A DNA stretch of 64,000 nt from GWE2-40-63 sp050251815 (GCA_050251815.1 JBFWMB010000001.1:1-64000); one strand, 5' to 3'; numbered from the stretch's first letter, positions 8,337-18,665 are shown. Notes: generated by a model from the letters alone, not told the origin. A program made the numbers and translations.

Positions 8337-8660
8337 AATTAAATATTTTAAGGTAGTTATTATTATAATGATGCTGATTTATGTTACATATTCAAAAATC
8401 AGTTTTATCTGCTATTTTGCTTTCAATTTAAAAGCGCTTAAGTTGTTGACCCAAAAAAACCGTTACCGGAATACACTCATCTAATCTTCAAAGGCTGTAA
8501 ATCTGAATTTTAATTACAGATTAACTTTGAATTAATAAGGTGCAAAAATATTAAAGTAGAATTCAGAAACCATGACAAAACCACACTATTTGCAGTTGTT
8601 ATTCAACATAAGCTTCAAAATTGAAAGAAAAAACCAAAACCCTCTTATAAATCATAAATT
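8337..8660. other. Intergenic region between GH3 fusion and mce
   Basis: AT-rich, without a supportable gene. It contains a possible minus-strand -7 box (8550-8543) and a weak 6-bp inverted repeat (8500-8505/8517-8522). No T-tracted hairpin is seen after the GH3 gene. Confidence 0.5.
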
Positions 8661-11618
8661 TTAATGCTGAAGAACATCGTAAAAAGCTTGTTGAATTTCG
8701 GTACGAATATTTAAATCCAGCAGCAATTTATTCTCAGCATTTGGGAAGGTTCGGTTGCTTAAAAACACATAAACCGATTGGTTTTGCGGGTCAACCCAAA
8801 GGTAAGTTCCGGTGAATCCCGAATGGCCAAAACTTTCGGGCGATGCCGACTCACTGGTTGGACCAGGATCGCTGGATTTTAAGGCCGGTTTATCAAAACC
8901 CAAAGCACGACGGTTGTGCCGACGCGAAAAATAAGGTCGGGTATATAATTCGAACGAACGTGGCGAAAAATAACTTTCTCCTCCGTAGGTTCCTTTATTT
9001 AGAAATAATTGCCCTAAAATAGCCATATCGTTAGCATTCGAAAACAATCCGGCATGACCGGCAACTCCACCCAAAACTGCTGCTCCCTGATCGTGAACGT
9101 AACCACGAATTACCTGCCTACGAAAAAATAAATCGTTCTCAGTTGGAACAATGCGCTCAGGATTGAATCGTTGTAGGGGAAAATAACCCGTATGCTGCAT
9201 GCCCAATCTGGAATAAAAAGTTGTCTGAACATAGTTTTGCAGCGAATCGGAAGTTAGCTTTGCGATTATCTTCCCGAGCCAGTAAAACCCCAGATCGCTA
9301 TAGAAATAACGATTCTTATGATACAAAGGCGTATCGGCAATACTTTTAAAAACCGAATCAACAAAAGCCTGCTTCAGGTATAAATCGCGGGCTACCGGAA
9401 GGTTAAATGAATCGCTTCTTTGGGAACTGTACCATTCTGGCATTAACTTTCCCAACGAATCGAGGGTGTTTCGGTAAAATGGTATCCACGATTTCAATCC
9501 CGCCTGATGAGCCAATAACTGACTCATTTTAATTTTATCTTTATCGGTACCTTCAAGTTCTGGTAAATACTGAGTTACACGAAACGAGGGATCGAATTTT
9601 CGCTCACTGGTAAGTTTTACCAAAGCTAAAGTGGTGGCTGCAATTTTAGTAACCGAAGCCAAATCGTAGATATCGCCGGGTTTAACCGCCTGCTTTTTTG
9701 CATACGTATGAAAACCAAAGCATTTGTTATAAATTACCCGTCCGTCCTTAACGTAGATTATCTGGCAGCCGGGAGTAGCTCCGGTATCAATAGCAAAGCT
9801 GGCAAGCGAATCAATTTTTGAAAAGGCTTTTTCATCCAAATTAAATACTTCAGGACCGGCATAATTCAGCCGAACTTGCTGAACTTCACCAGAAAGCAAA
9901 GAGCCTGCTTTAAAGTTACGAACCGAAACCGGTAAACGTCCGCTTAGTGGAATGCCGCCAAAAAGTGCCTGCGCAGCAATTTCCTGATCTATTTTTGTGT
10001 CGTCGTAGGAAACCAATAAGGCTTGTGCTTTTTCTACTGATTCAAGATACTTTAATCCATAAGGGTTACCAAACCAATTCAGAATAACCGGCTTGGTTTC
10101 TATCAGATAATTTAGAACCGCCAGTTCGTTAGCCGAAATATTGAAACGCCTGCGGGGTACTTCACTCAAACCAAATTGCCCAACAATAATTAACTGATAA
10201 GGTGCAAGCAATTCATTTAATTGTTGTTTTGTAAAAGTCTGTTTCGACGACAACAAAAAAGTATCCACCCTGGCGTATTGGTTAAGCTGGGCAAAATAAG
10301 GGCTTGCAGTAACAGTCCCTTGAGCAATACAGAGAATACGCTTTTTATCGAGGTCTGCTATAGGAATTGCATTGTGGTTATAAACCAGTGTTTGCAGAGC
10401 CTCGGTAAGTAAACGCTGATTCTTTTTAATTTTGGTTCCATTTATTTCCTTAACCAAATTTTGGGTTGTGGCCGATTTGTAGGAAGCAAGTCCGCTCCAA
10501 AGCTTTGCCTGTATAATTTTTTTACATTTTTGATCGATTAGGGATTCGGGAATTCGTTCATTAGCTACAGCTTTTTCAATTGCGTTGACGGCTAATTCAA
10601 GATTGGTGGGAAAAATCAACACATCGTTTCCGGCCAACAAAGCCTGAACTTCAATCTCGCCTGGAACCTGATCGCGTGTTACGCCGCCCATATTTAAGGC
10701 ATCGGTAAAAACCAAACCTTTAAAACCCATTTGGTTTTTCAATATTTGCTGCACAATAATTGGTGATAACGAAGCCGGGCGGAAATTTCCGCTATCGAGC
10801 GACGGTACGGCAATATGCCCGGTCATGATGCCGATTAATTCGTTGGCAATTAAATTTTGAAAAGGGTACAATTCTACATCAAAAAGGTGTTCTTTAGGAT
10901 GCCGAATCACCGGCAGCGTTTCGTGCGAATCGGTATGGGTGTCGCCATGACCCGGGAAATGTTTACCCACAGCAATAACCTGTTGATTTTGCATTCCGCT
11001 AACATAGGCCAGGCCTTTTCGGGCCACATTGCGCTTATCCTCACCGTAAGAACGGTAATTAATGATAGGATTGCCGGGGTTATTATTTACATCGAGAACC
11101 GGCGCAAAATTAATGTGAATACCCATACGCTGACATTGCAAGCCCACAGCTTCGCCCATTTCAAAAACCAGTTGATCGTCCTGAACCGCACCCACAGCCA
11201 TTGGTTTTGGCAATGCTATCAGACTGTCTAAGCGCATGGCCAGACCCGTTTCGGCATCGATACCAATAAATAAGGGAACTGGTGAAATTTCCTGAAGTGT
11301 ATTGGTTATGCTTAACTGCGCCGTTGGTGTTCCCTTCATAAAAACCAAACCACCCGGTTGCAGTTCTGCAATTTGCTTTTTTAAGCGATTCAAATACGCT
11401 TTATTTTGATTGGAATACACATCGATCATAAAAAGCTGGGCAATACGCTGCCGCAGATTGAGCGAATTAAAAACGGAATCGACCCAAACACTTTCCTGAA
11501 CCTTTATGGGTTGACCAAATTCCTTAAAAGTAAACGAAGAATCGCGTTCTTTAAAAGGCTGTCCCGTTAAAAAAAACAAAAGCAGAAAAAGAATGAATAT
11601 CTTACTAAGCAATCGCAT
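8661..11618 (-). CDS. Exported GH3 beta-N-acetylglucosaminidase / serine hydrolase fusion
   Basis: A 985-residue exported protein with a signal peptide at residues 1-20. Residues about 45-370 are a GH3 catalytic domain of the NagZ type: the loop GKHFPGHGDTHTDSH carries the Asp230-His232 acid/base dyad, and Asp306 in GLVFTDALNMGG is the nucleophile. Residues about 400-570 form the GH3 C-terminal alpha/beta domain. Residues about 600-985 are a class C beta-lactamase-like serine hydrolase with Ser655-x-x-Lys658 (SVTK), Tyr773-Ser-Asp (YSD) and His932-Ser-Gly. The pairing suggests two-step processing of muropeptide-like material in the periplasm: removal of GlcNAc plus a peptidase or amidase step. 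This architecture is known in Bacteroidota, but its substrate is not evident here. Confidence 0.9.
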   Translation of the reverse strand: MRLLSKIFILFLLLFFLTGQPFKERDSSFTFKEFGQPIKVQESVWVDSVFNSLNLRQRIAQLFMIDVYSNQNKAYLNRLKKQIAELQPGGLVFMKGTPTAQLSITNTLQEISPVPLFIGIDAETGLAMRLDSLIALPKPMAVGAVQDDQLVFEMGEAVGLQCQRMGIHINFAPVLDVNNNPGNPIINYRSYGEDKRNVARKGLAYVSGMQNQQVIAVGKHFPGHGDTHTDSHETLPVIRHPKEHLFDVELYPFQNLIANELIGIMTGHIAVPSLDSGNFRPASLSPIIVQQILKNQMGFKGLVFTDALNMGGVTRDQVPGEIEVQALLAGNDVLIFPTNLELAVNAIEKAVANERIPESLIDQKCKKIIQAKLWSGLASYKSATTQNLVKEINGTKIKKNQRLLTEALQTLVYNHNAIPIADLDKKRILCIAQGTVTASPYFAQLNQYARVDTFLLSSKQTFTKQQLNELLAPYQLIIVGQFGLSEVPRRRFNISANELAVLNYLIETKPVILNWFGNPYGLKYLESVEKAQALLVSYDDTKIDQEIAAQALFGGIPLSGRLPVSVRNFKAGSLLSGEVQQVRLNYAGPEVFNLDEKAFSKIDSLASFAIDTGATPGCQIIYVKDGRVIYNKCFGFHTYAKKQAVKPGDIYDLASVTKIAATTLALVKLTSERKFDPSFRVTQYLPELEGTDKDKIKMSQLLAHQAGLKSWIPFYRNTLDSLGKLMPEWYSSQRSDSFNLPVARDLYLKQAFVDSVFKSIADTPLYHKNRYFYSDLGFYWLGKIIAKLTSDSLQNYVQTTFYSRLGMQHTGYFPLQRFNPERIVPTENDLFFRRQVIRGYVHDQGAAVLGGVAGHAGLFSNANDMAILGQLFLNKGTYGGESYFSPRSFELYTRPYFSRRHNRRALGFDKPALKSSDPGPTSESASPESFGHSGFTGTYLWVDPQNQSVYVFLSNRTFPNAENKLLLDLNIRTEIQQAFYDVLQH

Positions 11619-11638
11619 GACTGGAAGCTTGAATGCTC

Positions 11639-13261
11639 TTATAAAGCGTTAATCATTTTTAAAAATTCATCGTTGGGGAAAAAACCATCGGCATCGGCTG
11701 AATAATCGGGTTTTATCCGATCGACATAGTACATTTTCAGGTTGTATCCCCGCTTTGTTGCCACCATTCCCCGACTCGAACATTCAAAATAATCTTTTAT
11801 GTAATGATAGGTATATTCCGACACATTAATCCGGCCATCCTGCCCCTGTTCCTGCATTCGGGCAGCAATATTTACGGTATTTCCCCATACATCGTAAATG
11901 TATTTCTTTTTACCCACCACACCGGCAATTAGTTCACCGGTACTAATTCCGGTTTTGCATTTCCATTCCAATCCGTTGGGCGTGCGTGTTTCATCCATCT
12001 TACTTTTCACGTAATTTTGCATTTCAAAAGCAGCCAATACACAGTTAAACGGATTACTTTTATTACTTAAGGGCAAACCCCCTACACACATGTAGGCATC
12101 GCCAATGGTTTTAATTTTTTCAATAAAATGTTTTTCCACAATATCGTCGAAGGCTTTAAAATACGAATCAAGCACGTGAATCAGGTCTTTTGGAGAAAGC
12201 TCCCGGGTGATATCAGAAAAGTTTACAAAATCGAGAAAAAGTACCGATGCCAGTTTATAGCTACGCGGTCGGGCTTCACCCTTCGATTTTAATTGACGGG
12301 CTACTTCAAAAGGTAGAATATTAAGCAACAAATCGTCCGATTTTTTCCGTTCTGATTCAATTTGTTTGTTCTGAACATTGATTTCTTTTTGCTGCTCTTC
12401 GAGCAGGGTGTTGGCACTTTTCAGATGATTGGTCAGCGCCAGCATGTATTCGTTCTTCTGGTTTAAAGCCTCTTCGGTTTCTTTTAGTTTGGTAATGTCG
12501 GTTTCAATAGCAATAAAACGTTCAACCGCTCCATCGGCATCAATAATTGGCGTTAAAGTAGTTTGAATCCATTTAAACTCTCCGGAACGAATCTGACATT
12601 CGGCCACATAGTTTACCGATTTTTTTGATTCAACACACTGGTTAACCTTCTTTACTATTTCAGAGTTTTTGCTTGCATCAAAAATGGTCCGGCCAAATTT
12701 ACGTTTAAATTCATCGATTTGATAGCCATACAAACGTTTAAATCCCTCGTTAACCCATTCCATTTCGCCATGCCTGTCGAAAATAACAAAGGAATTATCG
12801 GCCCGGTCGATAAAAAGCACCAACTTATCCATGATGCCCAGGGTTTGCGACAGATTGCGATTATTTTCAGACAGCTCCGCCATACGACGGGCATTCTTTA
12901 GATGCAATTCGATGCGGGCAAGTAGTTCTTTCTCCTGCGCAGCATCGGATAAATAATCGCTGGCTCCCGACTGAAAGGCTAGTTTTAAATTGTCGGGAAT
13001 AGCAAACGGCGATTTATCGACAATTAACAGGGGTGTGTTGGAATAATCAGGCAGGGAACGAATCTTACCAACTAAAGTCATGGCTTCAATAAAATTATCG
13101 TCAACCACCAGAAGCATAATTTCAACATCCTGACTAAGAATAAAATCAAAGGTTTGTTGCATATCAGCAACGGTAAAAACCGTAAGCTGGGGAAAAGCAT
13201 TTTTCAGGCTATTAAGCAGTTGTGCGCTTTGCCCAACAAGTAAAATTCTGTCTTCAACCAT
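11639..13261 (-). CDS. Class III adenylate cyclase with degenerate receiver and PAS domains
   Basis: A 540-residue soluble signalling protein. Residues 1-125 are receiver-like but lack the acidic pocket (LLVGQS replaces the usual DD) and the conserved Lys (YLSDA), though Asp54/55 remain, so it is probably not phosphorylated. A PAS domain covers about 140-262 and ends in a typical PAC segment. A coiled coil (about 262-310) leads to a class III cyclase domain at about 330-510. Catalytic residues are present: metal Asp344 and Asp388, substrate Lys384 and Asp457 (YDVWG), and transition-state Asn464/Arg468. The Lys/Asp pair points to ATP and so cAMP. It is 20 bp upstream of the GH3 fusion and may be cotranscribed with it. 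Confidence 0.88.
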   Translation of the reverse strand: MVEDRILLVGQSAQLLNSLKNAFPQLTVFTVADMQQTFDFILSQDVEIMLLVVDDNFIEAMTLVGKIRSLPDYSNTPLLIVDKSPFAIPDNLKLAFQSGASDYLSDAAQEKELLARIELHLKNARRMAELSENNRNLSQTLGIMDKLVLFIDRADNSFVIFDRHGEMEWVNEGFKRLYGYQIDEFKRKFGRTIFDASKNSEIVKKVNQCVESKKSVNYVAECQIRSGEFKWIQTTLTPIIDADGAVERFIAIETDITKLKETEEALNQKNEYMLALTNHLKSANTLLEEQQKEINVQNKQIESERKKSDDLLLNILPFEVARQLKSKGEARPRSYKLASVLFLDFVNFSDITRELSPKDLIHVLDSYFKAFDDIVEKHFIEKIKTIGDAYMCVGGLPLSNKSNPFNCVLAAFEMQNYVKSKMDETRTPNGLEWKCKTGISTGELIAGVVGKKKYIYDVWGNTVNIAARMQEQGQDGRINVSEYTYHYIKDYFECSSRGMVATKRGYNLKMYYVDRIKPDYSADADGFFPNDEFLKMINAL

Positions 13262-13353
13262 TTACCCCGATTTGTAAGTAATAAAGGATTATTAAAAATT
13301 ATTGTACGGTTGAATTTGGGCATTTTTTTTTTAAATACCTAGGGGAAGGGAAT

Positions 13354-13380
13354 AAAAAAAGGCAGCCCGTTTGGGCTGCC
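13354..13380 (-). terminator. Terminator of the first SusC/SusD pair
   Basis: An 8-bp GC-rich stem (GGCAGCCC/GGGCTGCC, 13361-13368/13373-13380) with a 4-nt loop. On the minus strand it is followed by a 7-nt T-run (13360-13354). It lies just after the susD-like stop codon. Confidence 0.85.
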
Positions 13381-13401
13381 TCATAAATCTAAAATTTTAT
13401 A

Positions 13402-15027
13402 TTAGTTAGCATCCCAGAAGATCTTCGTTGAGATAAGATCACCTCCAATGGCATCAGAAGCTGCAGCATAATTTGCAGCATTCAAAGTTTGTTCATTAAC
13501 AGGGAAAGTAAAGCGAACTGGGATATCTTCATATGAAGTTGCCTCTTCTGGAAGATTAAGAATCGGATAATCTAATCTTCTCCAGTTATTATAAGCTGCA
13601 ATACCTCTTGTATAATTGGCTATCCACGACTGAATTCCAATTTTCTCTTGCCAAGATGTTGCAGCTGTTGCATAAGCAACTTCGGGTTTTGCAAGATATG
13701 CAGTGGCATCGCCAGCACCCCAAAATTCAAACGAAGCTTCAATACCTTTGTTATACCACTGTTCAGCAGTTCCACCCACAGCGTAACCTCTTTCAGCGGC
13801 TTCAGCTAAATAAAAACACACTTCAGCATAAGTTAACATAATACCTGGAAAATTAGGTTCTTCGATAGCTTTTCCTATATGAGCACACTGATTGTATGAA
13901 TTTGGATAACCGTACGTACCACCTAAATAAAAAGTAGGTTCAAGAATTGTGTCTGCTTGAGGAACCACAATACCATATTTATTCTTATTAGAGAATACAT
14001 CCAATATAGAATCAGGTGTCTGAAAACTTTTGGTACCGTCATTATAATGGAATAATATTGGGGAATCGACAAATAGTGTATCCACTTGTCTAACATTATT
14101 AACTTTAGGAAAATCAACAGACAGTTTATCTGCAAAATAGCTACCCATTCGTGGATCATCTAAAAATGCCATTTGATCAACTAAGGTGTGAGCAGGTACA
14201 AAATCATGACGTCCAGAAGCAATCAAATCTGCATATAATTGATTGTAATTAGGAGCTGTAGTCTGATAAGCCATTAGACAATCATCATCATTTGAAGTAA
14301 AAACATTAGCAACAGCTGCTTCAATGGCAGTTTTCGCACTTGCGTCATCAACATCAGCAATATTAATAGCCATTCTTACTTTCAAAGAATTACCAAATTT
14401 CACCCATGAACTTACATTCCCTCCATAATACAAATCAGCAGAACCAAAGCTTTCATCAGTATCATCCAATTTGCTTAATGCTGCATTTAAACGTACAAAC
14501 AAATCGGCATAAATAGCTGCTCCACCGTCGTATACAGGATAAACATTTTCAATATTTAATGCCTCAGTATAAGGAACTGCACCAAAAACATCTACTAAAT
14601 GTGCATATACATAAACATTAAGCAACTCAATAATTTGAAGCTTATTCATTTTAGCAACTTCATCAATTTCTAGCACTTCAGCAGCTTCAATCTTAAGGGC
14701 AGCTTCTTTTAAATCAGTTAATACACGCAAATACATTCTAGAATAAATATTGCTTGAAATATTACGTGTAATTAAATCATAATTTGCTTCATCAATGTAA
14801 GTAGTTTCAGTCCAATATTGTGCCATCAACTTAAAAATATTGATATTCACATTGGTGTTATTTACATAGTCAGAAAGCTCTTTTTGCGCATTAGAGAAGA
14901 GAACTTCTCCAGGAACATCAGCAGGATTTTTAACGTCCGTGTTGAATTCTTCAAATTTGTCGGTGCAACCCGCAAAGACAAATATTAGAACTGTTATTAT
15001 TAAAAATATATTTTTCATAAAACTCAT
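13402..15027 (-). CDS. SusD-like nutrient-binding lipoprotein (SusD-like family 2)
   Basis: A 541-residue lipoprotein with a lipobox ending at Cys21 (VFAGC) followed by TDKFEEFNTDVKNPADVP, the opening typical of the second SusD-like family in Bacteroidota. Mid-protein helices are TPR-like (for example ELLNVYVYAHLVDVFGAVPYTEAL), and the C-terminal part has the usual GIAAYNNWRRLDYPIL segment. It would cap the SusC transporter encoded 2 bp upstream and bind its ligand at the cell surface. No glycoside hydrolase, peptidase or regulator adjoins the pair, so the substrate is unknown. Codon usage looks more AT-rich than in the 32-41 kb genes. Confidence 0.9.
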   Translation of the reverse strand: MSFMKNIFLIITVLIFVFAGCTDKFEEFNTDVKNPADVPGEVLFSNAQKELSDYVNNTNVNINIFKLMAQYWTETTYIDEANYDLITRNISSNIYSRMYLRVLTDLKEAALKIEAAEVLEIDEVAKMNKLQIIELLNVYVYAHLVDVFGAVPYTEALNIENVYPVYDGGAAIYADLFVRLNAALSKLDDTDESFGSADLYYGGNVSSWVKFGNSLKVRMAINIADVDDASAKTAIEAAVANVFTSNDDDCLMAYQTTAPNYNQLYADLIASGRHDFVPAHTLVDQMAFLDDPRMGSYFADKLSVDFPKVNNVRQVDTLFVDSPILFHYNDGTKSFQTPDSILDVFSNKNKYGIVVPQADTILEPTFYLGGTYGYPNSYNQCAHIGKAIEEPNFPGIMLTYAEVCFYLAEAAERGYAVGGTAEQWYNKGIEASFEFWGAGDATAYLAKPEVAYATAATSWQEKIGIQSWIANYTRGIAAYNNWRRLDYPILNLPEEATSYEDIPVRFTFPVNEQTLNAANYAAASDAIGGDLISTKIFWDAN

Positions 15028-15029
15028 AA

Positions 15030-18000
15030 TTAAAATTGCAGATTCAATGTTACGCCAAAATTACGGGTGGCAGGCATTACCCCAGATTGCCATCCTTGAA
15101 TGTTACCAGAACTTTGACTTGCTTCTGGATCAGCATGTGGTAAATTTTTAGAAATAATCCAAAGATTCGAGCCTACTAAGCTAACTGAAGCATTTGCAAT
15201 GTGCATTTTATTTATAAATGCTTTTGGCAAGTCATAGGTAATCATTAACTCTCTTAACTTTACGTAAGATGCATCATATACATATCGAGCGTTTGGATCG
15301 ACAGCATATCCACCAGCTCCGTAGTTCTCCTGATTCCAACGAACCCAGTTTTCAGAACCATCAGCTAAAACTCCATCAGCAATAATACCTCCACTATTAG
15401 GAGCATAACCACCTTCCTTTGTCATGTTGTTAGGATCATTCCAAACTATTGGGTCTCGCATTTCATTTCCTAAATCATTTGGACCAGCAGTTTCTTCATA
15501 TAAACCGGTCGCAACACCATACCACATATCAAGAGAGAAAACATCTCCTCCCTTTTGAATATCAATTAAGAAACTCAAAGAGATATCCTTGTATTTAAAT
15601 GAGTTTCTGATACCCATATTCCAATCAGGATTGACATCTCCTATTACCTGGTCATTTGTAGCACTTTTTAAATACCTACCATTAGCTGGATTAATTAATT
15701 TTCCACCATTTTCATGATAAACAAAGTCAGAACCTAAAATTGTTCCATAGGGTTGCCCAACTGTAGCATTAATTGAAACACCACCCTGGAGACCAGCTAA
15801 ATTAAGATTTTTAACTTCATTACCAGATTCATCGGTATATAACTCTATAACCTCACTACGGTTTCTTGCATAATTCAATACAACATCCCATTTGAAATCG
15901 TTTGTTTTATAAGGCGTTCCAAAAAGAGCCAATTCAACACCTTGATTCTGAATCTCTCCTGCATTTACCCATTTTGTGGCATATCCTGTTGCAAAAGAAA
16001 CAGTAACTGGCATCAATTGGTCAACAGTGTTGTTTTTATAATATGCTAAATCAAAACCTACTCGGCTTTTGAAGAAATTCATTTCTAAACCTGCCTCAAA
16101 TGCTTTTTGACGTTCAGGTTTTAAATCAGCGTTCAATTTAGTGTTAGGAACTGCTGCCATTGATGTACCACTAAAGGGTGCATTAGCCAAGTAAACATCA
16201 CTAACACTTAATGCTGGTGCACTGTTACCAACTTCAGCATAATTAGCTCTTAACTTACCTAGTGTTAACCAATCTAAATTAAGCATGTTAGAAAAAATAA
16301 CACTACCTGTAATAGAGGGATAAAAATATGTATTGTTTTCTTCCGGAAGTGATGATGATTGATCGCGACGTATGGTAGCATCAAGAAAATAAGTATCTAA
16401 TAATCCAAAAGAAACACTTCCAAAAATACCATTCACACCTAACTTAGTTAATGATTCTTCAGGTAAGTCTAATGGATCTACTGTGTTACTCAACGCATAT
16501 AAACCGGCAACAGCTAATCCATTATTAGTTGAAATAAATACAGATTCCGAAGTTGTTCTTCTAACGTTAGAACCAACTAATGCTGAAATATCAATATCAC
16601 CAACTTTTTTACGGTAGTTTAACATGAAATCCATATTTGTTTCTGTAAAATCTCTGGTAAAGCGGCTATAACCAGATGTAACATCTGGACGTCCAACACC
16701 AAACTCTCCAGATCCAGAACCAACTGCTTTCCGTTCTTCCTGCAATTCATTATAAGTATCAATTGCATAACGCCCCATAAACTTTAAATCATTTGTTATA
16801 TCCCAATCTAATTGAGCATATCCTACAAAACGATTTCTCACATCTGTTTCGTAATTCTCATAACGAACCCAATAGGGATTATCCCAATAAGCAGGTGCTA
16901 AATTATTATATGATGCTGGGTTCCAGGTAATATTCCGGCCCGTTTGGTGATATAGGTCTTTTTGTAATCCCAAATCAACATTAGTTTGATACCACTGACG
17001 AAATCCTGAAATAATGTTATCAGAGTATCCTGTTGATGGTCTACCTTTACCTTCAGTTCTTATATAATTGGCTGAAGATGTAACTTTTAGATTGTCAAAT
17101 ATTTTGTGAGTACCAGTAAAGATTGCATTATTCTTTTTAAGTTTACTGTTTGGCATAATACCTTCTTGATCAAAATAAGTATATCCCATACGGTAAGTAG
17201 TTTTTTCATCACCACCTGAAACGTCAACACTTTCTGTTAAGCTAATTCCAGTTTCAAAAAAAGTATCTGGTCCATTAGCGCCAGCAACCCAAGGTGTTTT
17301 TTTCAAGTAGTTAGGAGAAGCTGGATCTAAAGCATCCCATTGATAAACCATAAGTGTTGGATCAAACTTCTCACCGCGAGAAGCATCTTCATAAAAAGGA
17401 ACTGTCAAATCAGCAAGACCATCACCATCTACGTCAGCATAATCTTCCATTCCAGGATTAGCACCCTCACTATAATAGTATTTTCCATAACCAGCTCCAT
17501 AACTTTGTTGGTACTTAGGAAAAGTACTTCGATCAAATGTACTTACAGTCATGTTTGAACTCAAAGTTACCTGAGGTACATTCCCTTTAGTAGGAGAACC
17601 CTTTTTGGTTGTAATCAATATAACACCATTGGCTGCTCTAGAACCATAGAGTGCCGTTGCAGCTGCACCTTTCAAAACACTAATACTTTCAATATCGTTA
17701 GAGTTAATATCTGCTGCTGCATTACCATAGTCATATCCATTACGGCCAGTTAACTGACCTGAATTATTTGTATTTGAATTATCAATTGGAATACCATCAA
17801 CCACAAATAAAGCCTGGTTATTACCTGTTAATGATGAAGAACCACGAATAACAATATTACTTGATCCACCAAAGTTAGTATTGTTTTTCACTTGAACACC
17901 TGCTACTCTACCTGATAACTGAGTAATAAAGTTATCACCTTTAGCATTGTTAACTTCATCTCCTTGTACCTCTTGAACAGCGTAACCCAACGATTTCTTC

Positions 18001-18347
18001 TCGCGGGAAATACCCAAAGCAGTTACAACCACTTCGTCAACACCAATAACTTCTGGCTCTAATACTACATCAATAACTGATCTTCCACCAATAAGCTGTT
18101 CAGTTGTTTTCATCCCAACAAAGGAAAAAACCAAAGCCTGAGCATCGGCGGGGACATCTAATGAGTATTGACCATTAATATTGGTAATAGTACCCACAGT
18201 GGTACCTTTTACAGCGACTGATACACCAGGTACTGACATACCATCCTCAGAGGAGGTTACCGTACCGGTAATCGTCTTTTGTTGCGCATTAACTATATGT
18301 ACACCTAGCATAACTAAGCACACAAATAGCATGGTAAATTTCTTCAT
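15030..18347 (-). CDS. SusC/RagA-family TonB-dependent outer-membrane transporter
   Basis: A 1105-residue outer-membrane importer. A signal peptide (to about residue 21) is followed by a carboxypeptidase-regulatory-like domain (about 24-105), a TonB-box-like DEVVVTALG, a plug (about 120-250, with VVDGIPIDNSN and YGSRAANGVILITTKKG) and a 22-strand barrel ending ATRNFGVTLNLQF. It powers uptake of the ligand bound by the SusD-like lipoprotein encoded immediately downstream. A TAACTTTG -7-like box occurs on the minus strand at 18563-18556. No anti-sigma or ECF-sigma gene is next to it. Confidence 0.93.
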   Translation of the reverse strand: MKKFTMLFVCLVMLGVHIVNAQQKTITGTVTSSEDGMSVPGVSVAVKGTTVGTITNINGQYSLDVPADAQALVFSFVGMKTTEQLIGGRSVIDVVLEPEVIGVDEVVVTALGISREKKSLGYAVQEVQGDEVNNAKGDNFITQLSGRVAGVQVKNNTNFGGSSNIVIRGSSSLTGNNQALFVVDGIPIDNSNTNNSGQLTGRNGYDYGNAAADINSNDIESISVLKGAAATALYGSRAANGVILITTKKGSPTKGNVPQVTLSSNMTVSTFDRSTFPKYQQSYGAGYGKYYYSEGANPGMEDYADVDGDGLADLTVPFYEDASRGEKFDPTLMVYQWDALDPASPNYLKKTPWVAGANGPDTFFETGISLTESVDVSGGDEKTTYRMGYTYFDQEGIMPNSKLKKNNAIFTGTHKIFDNLKVTSSANYIRTEGKGRPSTGYSDNIISGFRQWYQTNVDLGLQKDLYHQTGRNITWNPASYNNLAPAYWDNPYWVRYENYETDVRNRFVGYAQLDWDITNDLKFMGRYAIDTYNELQEERKAVGSGSGEFGVGRPDVTSGYSRFTRDFTETNMDFMLNYRKKVGDIDISALVGSNVRRTTSESVFISTNNGLAVAGLYALSNTVDPLDLPEESLTKLGVNGIFGSVSFGLLDTYFLDATIRRDQSSSLPEENNTYFYPSITGSVIFSNMLNLDWLTLGKLRANYAEVGNSAPALSVSDVYLANAPFSGTSMAAVPNTKLNADLKPERQKAFEAGLEMNFFKSRVGFDLAYYKNNTVDQLMPVTVSFATGYATKWVNAGEIQNQGVELALFGTPYKTNDFKWDVVLNYARNRSEVIELYTDESGNEVKNLNLAGLQGGVSINATVGQPYGTILGSDFVYHENGGKLINPANGRYLKSATNDQVIGDVNPDWNMGIRNSFKYKDISLSFLIDIQKGGDVFSLDMWYGVATGLYEETAGPNDLGNEMRDPIVWNDPNNMTKEGGYAPNSGGIIADGVLADGSENWVRWNQENYGAGGYAVDPNARYVYDASYVKLRELMITYDLPKAFINKMHIANASVSLVGSNLWIISKNLPHADPEASQSSGNIQGWQSGVMPATRNFGVTLNLQF

Positions 18348-18613
18348 AAATAAACAAATTTAAGTTAATAAATAGTTGTTAAATGTTGTTATGCAGGCAC
18401 TAAATTGAGGAAAAAAATGGAAACAAACAAACTTTTAACTGAGAAAACTCATGTTTTGCAAAGGCTATACCGTTTTTTATGCTTTATTCATCGTTAAAAT
18501 ACGATTATATATTCTGGCAAACTGCTTAATTTTTAAGAACTTGAATTTTAACTTTCAAAGTTAATGTTAAAGAGCATGTTGGCTAATAATACTTGTTGCC
18601 ACGGTATAAATAA
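18348..18613. other. Upstream region of the first susC
   Basis: The stretch between susC and the ftcD terminator holds no supportable gene. It has a minus-strand -7-like box at 18563-18556 (TAACTTTG) but no convincing -33 element. Confidence 0.4.
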
Positions 18614-18645
18614 AAAAGGTGAATCCCCTGAAAGATTCACCTTTT
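18614..18645 (-). terminator. Terminator of ftcD
   Basis: A 12-bp stem (AAAAGGTGAATC at 18614-18625, GATTCACCTTTT at 18634-18645) with an 8-nt loop, 20 bp beyond the ftcD stop. The minus-strand copy ends in a T-run. Confidence 0.85.
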
Positions 18646-18665
18646 CTTTAATTCGAGGGTTTTGT

